From Phytomonas francai (lineage: Eukaryota; Euglenozoa; Kinetoplastea; Trypanosomatida; Trypanosomatidae), in assembly GCA_001766655.1 (NCBI GenBank), contig MJCC01000003.1, forward strand, positions 590,212 through 654,211: a DNA stretch of 64,000 bases, given 5' to 3'. Made by a program: the position numbers and the translations under genes. This document shows, one piece after another, positions 58,215 through 64,000 of this stretch (positions are counted from its first letter, which is position 1; the number at the start of each line of letters is the position of its first letter). The notes below the pieces were generated by a model. It was not told the DNA's origin. It saw only the letters and a list, made by a program, of their open reading frames with translations, and did not search any database.

Positions 58215-58640
58215 ATGCTTCGACGCAGTCTGACTCTATGCCGTGTGAGCCCGTTCTCCATCTATATGAGCGACCTCGCCCGTCAGAACAAGTTGGTTGG
58301 GACCAACAATGCCGCCAAGGTTGCGTCGGCGACCTACAAGAAGCTCAGTGCTGAGGAGAAGACAAAACTGGTTAAACGGGCAAAAGGCTTGTCGTACCCC
58401 GCCTTAGACGCGTACAATCGCTTTCAAAAAGAATATGCCCACCGCTTTCTGCACTTATCCAACAAAGAGCGGCAACGAAAGGTTGCACAGCTCTGGTCCG
58501 AGCTCAAACGAAAGGGTACCGTACGGATTCCCAAGGCACCCAAGTCGAAGGATGCGAAGAAGACTGTCAAGATCGTTGCCAAAGTAAATAAGGCTGCGTC
58601 ATCTTCTCAGCCTGTAAAACGTAGAGCAATAAAGGCATAA
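58215..58640 (+). CDS. Kinetoplast-associated (KAP-like) DNA-binding protein, HMG-type
   Basis: A 141-residue basic protein. It opens with MLRRSLTLCR, a short basic presequence of the kind that targets KAP proteins to the kinetoplast. Two HMG-box-like segments follow: SPFSIYMSDLARQNKLVG (about residues 13-30) with ATYKKLSAEEK, and ALDAYNRFQKEYAHRFLHLS (about 61-80) with NKERQRKVAQLWSE. The tail is Lys/Ala-rich like histone H1. Such proteins compact kinetoplast DNA networks in Crithidia and Trypanosoma. Close in tandem to a second, similar gene at 59134. The ATG at 58215 is the first in frame. Confidence 0.82.
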   Translation: MLRRSLTLCRVSPFSIYMSDLARQNKLVGTNNAAKVASATYKKLSAEEKTKLVKRAKGLSYPALDAYNRFQKEYAHRFLHLSNKERQRKVAQLWSELKRKGTVRIPKAPKSKDAKKTVKIVAKVNKAASSSQPVKRRAIKA

Positions 58641-59133
58641 AAAGGGAATATTATAGATAAGGAGTAAAAGTATTATAGAAATAGCAACAATGATGGGGGA
58701 GATAAAATAGGGAAGGTCACCTAGAAATGCCCTACGTGTTGTGTATCAGTTTACCCTAGAATATAATGTAAGATTTTTATTATATGTATGAAATGCATAT
58801 AGTATTTTAAAAAAATGAGTGCTGTTGATGACGAAATTACCAATTTTTAAATATTTATGCTATTTAATTAAGAACACATGGATGCATGTGGATCGTACAG
58901 GAAAAAAATGTGCTGCTTCTTTCATTCTGTGACCTTTTTTTTGTTTGTTTCTCCATAAATACTTCAAGAGAGGAAACAATGTGGGCTTTCCCCCTTCACT
59001 GTATTAGGTTCTCGTGGAGTGATTTTATGTGAATCCCGTTTTCGAAATGTCGATTACTTCTCATTACTCCCTTAATTCTTTGTTTAACGGAAAGATTTTG
59101 CTATTCGAAGTATTCACCTCCCAAAACCCTACA
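58641..59133 (+). other. Spacer between the two KAP genes
   Basis: AT-rich 493-base spacer. The frame of the next gene is open from 59029 (GTG) with an internal ATG at 59047, but the protein-like presequence begins at the ATG at 59134. Confidence 0.5.
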
Positions 59134-59526
59134 ATGTCTTTCTACTCGACGCCTATTCTCCGAAAGATCTCGCCCTACTTCCTTTTCCTGAAGGATGTGA
59201 CGGCGAAGCGCAAGCCCGGCACGCCCTTCAAGATGGCCGACATCGTGAAGAAGTACAAGCAGCTTTCGTCGACGCAGCGCGCGGCGCTTGTGGCCCGTTC
59301 GAAGAAGTACCCGAACCCCTCGGCTGAGAAGTACCGCCTATTTGTCAAGCAACACAACAAGCAGCTGAGCGCGCTCCCCCCAAAGGAGCGCCAGAAGGAG
59401 ATCTCCAAGCGTTGGCAGGAGGCAAAGAAGCGACTATCTTCCAAGGGCTCACACTCGGCGGCGAAGCCTAAGAAGACATCGGCGCACAAGACCGTCAAGA
59501 AGGCCGCTGTGAGTGCTTCAAAGTAA
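59134..59526 (+). CDS. Second kinetoplast-associated (KAP-like) protein
   Basis: A 130-residue paralogue of the preceding protein. It opens MSFYSTPILRKISPYFLFLK, again a short basic leader followed by SPY-x-LF-x-KD, the shared start of the first HMG-like segment. The second segment (SAEKYRLFVKQHNKQLSALP, PKERQKEISKRWQE) lines up with that of the upstream gene. The tail is Lys/Ala/Ser-rich. Codons from about 59190 to 59520 are strongly G/C-ending, unlike those of its upstream partner. Both are predicted to bind and condense kinetoplast DNA. The start at 59134 was chosen over 59047 because alignment with the partner begins there. Confidence 0.8.
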   Translation: MSFYSTPILRKISPYFLFLKDVTAKRKPGTPFKMADIVKKYKQLSSTQRAALVARSKKYPNPSAEKYRLFVKQHNKQLSALPPKERQKEISKRWQEAKKRLSSKGSHSAAKPKKTSAHKTVKKAAVSASK

Positions 59527-60130
59527 TAAAGTCTTTGTTACTCGTCTATTCTTGGATATGGACGAGTAGGGATTACGGTTTGAATAATTTAAATCGCATT
59601 CCCAAAGATCTATTACAAATTATAGAGTTTTTTTTTATCTTTCTTTTTTTTTTAACTATTCTACCCTCGAGTTCTAATTTTCATTTGGAAATGGTTCACC
59701 CCTTCGACTCTAGAGGTATTCTGTTTTAGAATATTGGGCAATAAAGAGCACGATTGATTAACAAAAAGTCGTATGGGGTATGTTCCTTTTTCTTTTGAAA
59801 GAAGTAGAGCGAATTCATTGATCGTTATGAAAAAATAATAATAATATATATATTTATTTATTTATATGCTTTTAGGAAGGAAATCTAGCATTTTAAAGGA
59901 AGAGAAAAAATGGCAACTAAAATAGTGTGTGTTGGTAAGTTCTTAGAAAACGAACAAGATTTTTGTAGGTAATGGTTGGATTCCTTAATTGGGAAAATTT
60001 CCACGTCTATCCAGATTTCGTTTTATTTGTGTAAGGAAGTTTAGGCTTCACACATTTTTATTTTTTACATTTCCAAAGGAAAATACATATCCCCGAAGAA
60101 AAGACATTTCTACTGGTGAGACCAACAAAC
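59527..60130 (+). other. Intergenic
   Basis: AT-rich spacer with T-runs and a TA-rich run near 59845. The CKS1 frame is open from a GTG at 60116, but the ATG at 60131 fits the family. No gene seen. Confidence 0.5.
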
Positions 60131-60436
60131 ATGCCAGCGCAGAGACAGGAGCAAGATTATTTCTCGCTCGACCCCAAGAGTCAGATCGAGGGAATGAACA
60201 TTATTAAAAAGCTTCAATGCAAAATTCTTTACAGTGAGAAGTATTACGATGACATCTATGAGTATCGCCACGTTATTCTTCCCAAGGACTTATCGAAGTT
60301 GGTGCCGCGTAATAGGTTGATGAGTGAAGTGGAATGGCGTCAGTTGGGGGTTCAGCAGTCTCAGGGCTGGGTACATTACATGATTCACAGACCCGAGCCT
60401 CATATTCTTCTTTTTAAGAGACATAAGTCAAATTGA
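60131..60436 (+). CDS. CKS1: Cyclin-dependent kinase regulatory subunit CKS1
   Basis: A 101-residue CKS/Suc1 protein. It contains [48 protein letters not shown] and [16 protein letters not shown], i.e. the family essentially end to end, with the HxPEPH hinge of the domain swap (here HRPEPH). CKS proteins bind CDKs and phosphorylated targets, helping multisite phosphorylation in mitosis. In trypanosomatids they bind CDC2-related kinases such as CRK3. The N-terminal 28 residues are a short extension relative to human CKS. A B-type cyclin lies at the other end of the window. The ATG at 60131 is the first in frame. Confidence 0.96.
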   Translation: MPAQRQEQDYFSLDPKSQIEGMNIIKKLQCKILYSEKYYDDIYEYRHVILPKDLSKLVPRNRLMSEVEWRQLGVQQSQGWVHYMIHRPEPHILLFKRHKSN

Positions 60437-61017
60437 TACATGAGCGGAACGATAAAGATTCAGATAAAAGGGTGTAGTTATAGAACTTAAAGAAGGAGAG
60501 AGAGGAGCAAAGATAATAGTTGAACGAGACTTGAATGCGATAGTAGGGAAATATATGCTTTTCTACTCTCAGTATTCGGGGATGCTGTTCATTTTTTTCT
60601 CTCTTGATAACACCTACTTGCTTTTAGATTTCTTAGAACACCTATTCAGCTTAATTATTTGTAGTGAAGGCGATGCGATGAGACAGAAACGGCCTTCACC
60701 ATAAGTTATGAGGTCTTTTTCTCCATTCTTTCAGCATGCTCTTATTTATTCGATTACCCTTGTTAAAGTACAAATATGCATGCTATACTGAAGCGTAACG
60801 AACTGTTCTCGTTCCTTTTCTTTGGTACTGTTTCAACAGTGCTTACTCTTAATTTCAGCAAGGTATCCTTCGTAAAGACCTATTACCGTTATATTCTTAA
60901 CAGAATAGATTCATATATATGCTATTTTTTTTTCCCAAGAAACATAAAGTAGCGCATTAAAAATAAACTATTGAAGCCCTCTTCTCCCCCCTAAACAATA
61001 ACAACAACCGCTTAGCC
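60437..61017 (+). other. Intergenic
   Basis: AT-rich 580-base spacer ending in a pyrimidine stretch (60977-60992) and CTTAG just before the next ATG. No gene seen. Confidence 0.5.
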
Positions 61018-61662
61018 ATGACCCTCGGATCGAAGCGAAACGCTATTGTCGGGCTGGCAAGCGTGGGAGTCCTGGCCGTGGGCATCGCTGGGCTTTCGCT
61101 CTACGCCTACCACCGCCGCTATCACCCGAACGACCGCCATTCCCCCCGTGGCGCCCCACCCCGGCCGGGGTCTTCGTCTTCGTCGTTGTCGTCGTTGTCG
61201 TCCGCGGGGGCCCAGCAGGAGGAGGGGCTCCCGTCCGGGATGCGCGCGAAGGCGATGGGGCTCTTGGGCCTTCTGAAGCAGAAGGCGAAGCTCGACTTCC
61301 AGGCGGGCCGCTTTGCCGAGGCCCTCAAGGGCTACCACGACTGCCTCGACGTCGCCGGCGCGCTGGGGAGCCGGGACGGGGAGGCGGTGCGGGCCGCACA
61401 GGTCGCCCGCGCCAACGCCGTGATGTGCTACCTGCGCATGAAGAATTTCGACGACGCCTTGCTGGGCGCGTCGGTGATGCTGGAGGACAAGGCGTTTCCA
61501 CTGGAGACGGATCTCAAGGTGAAGGTCCTGTACCGCCGCGGTCTCGCGGCCAAGGCGCTGAATCAAAAGGAGGCGGCGCTGGCGGATTTTAGGGCCGCAG
61601 TGGTGTTGTCTCCCGATCAGAAGAACCCCGCGGCGGAACGGGAGATTGCAACAATGTTGTAG
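61018..61662 (+). CDS. Membrane-anchored TPR protein
   Basis: A 214-residue protein. Residues 10-31 (VGLASVGVLAVGIAGLSLYA-type stretch) form one hydrophobic anchor near the N-terminus, followed by basic residues and a Ser/Gly/Pro-rich linker (about 40-75). The remaining 135 residues have three TPR-like helical pairs (FAEALKGYHDCLDV, ARANAVMCYLRMKNFDDALL, VLYRRGLAAKALNQKEAALA). The layout resembles signal-anchored outer-membrane or peroxisomal receptors and FKBP-type co-chaperone TPRs; partner unknown. The gene is markedly GC-rich throughout, unlike its neighbours. The ATG at 61018 directly follows an AG. Confidence 0.75.
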   Translation: MTLGSKRNAIVGLASVGVLAVGIAGLSLYAYHRRYHPNDRHSPRGAPPRPGSSSSSLSSLSSAGAQQEEGLPSGMRAKAMGLLGLLKQKAKLDFQAGRFAEALKGYHDCLDVAGALGSRDGEAVRAAQVARANAVMCYLRMKNFDDALLGASVMLEDKAFPLETDLKVKVLYRRGLAAKALNQKEAALADFRAAVVLSPDQKNPAAEREIATML

Positions 61663-62039
61663 GGGCGGGTAGGTGTGGTTGAGAATTGCTCATGTTGTCC
61701 TTTCTCTCAGTCAAAGCGTATTGTACACATCCTTTAAAGAAAAGCACGGCACTTCAAAACAACGACATTCCAATAGACGACCTAACTAAATCCCATAAAG
61801 TCATAAGGGAACCTTTTAGGGGGGAACTGTGTGAATGCACAAGACGCGTTCTCTTTTTCCTTCAAACTGTATCGATACATATGCGGTTGACTATGCACGT
61901 GGTAAAAATTTCCCGGTATGCATCTAAAGCGGTAAGCTCATCCTTATTTTTTTTTTCTTCACCCCCTATTTTAGTGCTGTTCACATAGGGTCGGGTGATC
62001 GTTTGGAAAACTTTGCGAATCTGTTTACAAGACTCTCTA
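61663..62039 (+). other. Intergenic
   Basis: 377-base spacer. A 100-codon frame at 61686-61988 overlaps no conserved sequence and was rejected. A T-run at 61948-61957 could support trans-splicing of the next gene. Confidence 0.5.
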
Positions 62040-63740
62040 ATGCTCACTCCTGTTTTTTATTGCGAACAGGATGACGTCTTTGTGATGGTTCGTCTGATAC
62101 TTTCTGGTATCTGCAAAATAGCCAATGCCGTTTTCGATATCTGTGGAAACCAATTCACTTTCCACTGTAGCCCGTACTACCTGCGTCTGCGGTTTGATCA
62201 AAGACTGGAGGAAGGGAAAGGTGAGAAGGCGACATACGATCTTGAATCCAACACTCTTAAAGTGTGGCTGCCGAAGGAAACAAAAGGTGAGGTGTTTTCT
62301 CAGCTAGACAACCCAGGCTACTTAATAGCAACTGAGAAGGAACGAAAGCAGCTTATCACGGTGCTCAACAGTGCGGGCGAAGCCGACAGTGCCCAACATG
62401 ATGCAATGGATAGCCTCAGTGAGGATACTAATCCGGAGTACACTCGTGAAGTTGAAGAGACAGAATACGTTCAAACACTTCGGAGTGCTGCATCGCTGAA
62501 GGAGGTTGCGGTTGATCGTGTTCACTATGGCTTTGCTAACCATTTTAGTGGCCTTTTTTCCCGCCTTGATACGGACATGGTGCGGGAGATAGTCGCGCTT
62601 CCAGAACCTGAAACTACTCTCCCCCAGGAGCGCCGACGTTTACGTCTTGAGAAGGAAAACGACGACTTTAATGAAGAGATTCTCCTTTTAGATTTTGAGG
62701 ACGAGAGTGGAGACGTAGCGCAGCTTCTGAGGTACATTCCAAACCACATGCGCGACTTTCAAACTGCGCTGAAAGAAGATAGAGAAGGGAATGCCTCCGT
62801 GTCTAACAACCAGGAAGCGTCAGCCACGGTGGCCTATGAAGAAGAGGGCAAGACTGTGGTGGGCGACGGCTGCTTGGAAGTTTGGGCTGGCAATGTTGCG
62901 GATTTCCAGCCGCCTGTATTGCACAAGGAAGACGAGGTGGGGGTGCCCACTGCCGCCGACAATGCCCTTCCCTCTTCCAATGACTCCGGCACGCCACCTG
63001 TGGTGAAGGCGGTGGCGGAGGAGAAGGAGATGCTTGGTTTGACGACGCGATCCATCTCTCGGGATGTTCAGATTGCCATTCCACGTTTCAGGCCTGTACT
63101 AAGCCTCACAAAGGAGGAGCAAGACGTCTTAATCCGCCTTAAACCACCTAGACTCCTTTTCCCGCCACCTTTCTCGTTGGTGGCGGCCTTAACAGCAGAT
63201 CTCCTCTTCACTGAGGCGTACGATGACCTCGTAACCGAGGGCACCGGCTGCAGTGAGTCGTTGTGGAACCTTTGTGTGCTAAGCCCCGCGCTGTCCTTCC
63301 TGGATCCTCCTGAAGATTTGTACGATGCATGCGTCTCCTTTGCTCGCAGGGCTCTTATTTACCCTTTGCATCGCCACTTTGCCCTCGTGCAGAGGGTCTT
63401 CGCTGTGGTGGGGGCGCGACTGTTGCTAGGCCGTGCGTACGTGCTACGCGCGCTGCTGCGCATACGCGACGTGCTTGCGCATGCGGAGCACAAGCATGTT
63501 CTCAACATAATATTCCTGGACCCTTTGGTAGGGTTTTGGATGAACATTGCGGCCGCGGATGATCGACTCACAGGGATAGCCTTGGAGATACATGCGCATT
63601 CCGCTCGGACGGAGCCGTTGGAGGTTAAAATTGGTCATTCGTCTAGTCGTGGCGGTGCCTTGCCATTGAGTGGCTTACTGCAAGACGAAAAGAAGACACT
63701 CTATCCGCTTACTTTGCTTAATCTTGGACTTCCTTTATAA
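62040..63740 (+). CDS. SHQ1: SHQ1, H/ACA RNP assembly chaperone
   Basis: A 566-residue SHQ1 protein, which binds newly made Cbf5/dyskerin as an RNA mimic and holds it until H/ACA snoRNP assembly. The N-terminal CS-type domain starts MLTPVF, as in human SHQ1 (MLTPAF), then has FTFHCSPYYLRLRF and LPKETKGEVFSQLD. The C-terminal SHQ1 helical domain has PPPFSLVAALTADLLFTEAY, SFARRALIYPLHRHFALVQR and VLRALLRIRDVLAH. A long acidic, low-complexity linker (about residues 215-355) joins the two. The ATG at 62040 was chosen because human SHQ1 begins at the same motif; the frame upstream is open only to a GTG. It ends just before the right edge. Confidence 0.9.
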   Translation: MLTPVFYCEQDDVFVMVRLILSGICKIANAVFDICGNQFTFHCSPYYLRLRFDQRLEEGKGEKATYDLESNTLKVWLPKETKGEVFSQLDNPGYLIATEKERKQLITVLNSAGEADSAQHDAMDSLSEDTNPEYTREVEETEYVQTLRSAASLKEVAVDRVHYGFANHFSGLFSRLDTDMVREIVALPEPETTLPQERRRLRLEKENDDFNEEILLLDFEDESGDVAQLLRYIPNHMRDFQTALKEDREGNASVSNNQEASATVAYEEEGKTVVGDGCLEVWAGNVADFQPPVLHKEDEVGVPTAADNALPSSNDSGTPPVVKAVAEEKEMLGLTTRSISRDVQIAIPRFRPVLSLTKEEQDVLIRLKPPRLLFPPPFSLVAALTADLLFTEAYDDLVTEGTGCSESLWNLCVLSPALSFLDPPEDLYDACVSFARRALIYPLHRHFALVQRVFAVVGARLLLGRAYVLRALLRIRDVLAHAEHKHVLNIIFLDPLVGFWMNIAAADDRLTGIALEIHAHSARTEPLEVKIGHSSSRGGALPLSGLLQDEKKTLYPLTLLNLGLPL

Positions 63741-64000
63741 AAAAATAAAAAAAAGTAGCATATATACATATCTATAATATAATATAATATAATATATTAT
63801 TTTGGGAAAATACTTTGGTAAGCAAATATGATATAGTGATCAAGACATTGCGTATGGGATTTCTCCTTTATATCAGTTTGAAATTTTTTCCCGCGGTGAT
63901 GGAAACCTCATCGTTTAGCTAAGCTTCAAAAAGGTGTCAATCAACAAACAAGAATAGAAGTGTTTTTAGCTGTCAAAGAATGTTAGACCCACAACAACAT
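63741..64000 (+). other. Terminal spacer
   Basis: AT-rich sequence to the window edge with a TAATA repeat at 63774-63797. No gene. Confidence 0.5.
63774..63797. repeat. TAATA microsatellite
   Basis: Tandem TAATA-type units after a TATA-rich stretch. Confidence 0.8.

Noticed and set aside
61012..61566. 184-codon minus-strand frame
   Set aside because: Shadow of the GC-rich TPR gene on the + strand.
61686..61988. 100-codon frame upstream of SHQ1
   Set aside because: Lies in spacer sequence, no similarity, and ends in a T-run coding poly-Phe.

Overview
The window is nuclear DNA from a trypanosomatid (Kinetoplastea). About thirty intron-less genes all lie on the + strand, head to tail. They are separated by 0.25-1.2 kb of AT-rich, pyrimidine-rich sequence that looks like polycistronic UTR and spliced-leader acceptor material. 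Two adjacent genes resemble the kinetoplast-associated (KAP) proteins that coat kinetoplast DNA. Intact genes end in all three conventional stops, so there is no sign of the stop reassignment seen in Blastocrithidia. Base composition is moderate, unlike GC-rich Leishmania, with sharp GC-rich islands inside a few genes. The genus cannot be fixed from sequence alone. There is one 61-base N gap at 46267-46327.

Layout. 1-2261: no convincing gene, but two GC-richer patches with hairpins. 2262-8195: a B-type (mitotic) cyclin and a large helical-repeat, probably mitochondrial, protein. 9288-11656: a class 3 lipase broken by stops and frameshifts. 12434-20718: TruD/Pus7 pseudouridine synthase, a MYND-finger protein and a FAM161-like protein. 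21304-25431: a protein with faint m5U-methyltransferase features, a KGD4/MRPS36-like subunit and an Rrp43-like exosome ring subunit. 25847-36877: an RRM protein, a TTC7-like TPR protein, a mitochondrial-type DEAD-box helicase, an unknown protein, a roadblock dynein light chain with an insertion, and another unknown. 37299-40742: an NSUN2-like m5C methyltransferase that has lost both catalytic cysteines. 41200-42486: a small membrane protein followed by a shattered gene remnant. 42710-48734: a coiled-coil protein, a WRAP53/TCAB1 homologue and a basic zinc-ribbon protein. 49921-55524: a mitochondrial protein with four cold-shock-like repeats, a zinc-ribbon protein, TMEM18, a membrane-anchored protein and a small unknown. 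55986-63740: an ENO4-like enolase pseudoenzyme with a probable dimerisation/docking domain, two KAP genes, CKS1, a membrane-anchored TPR protein and SHQ1.

The genes do not form one pathway, as is normal for trypanosomatid clusters. Recurrent themes are RNA modification and RNP assembly (Pus7, NSUN-like, SHQ1, WRAP53, exosome, DEAD helicase), mitochondrion/kinetoplast (HPR protein, CSD protein, KGD4, KAPs), cell cycle (cyclin, CKS1) and flagellum (ENO4-like, FAM161-like, roadblock). The most unusual items are the two pseudoenzymes (NSUN-like, enolase-like), the four-repeat CSD protein, the two decaying genes at 9288-11656 and 41812-42486, and the hairpin-rich gene-free start.
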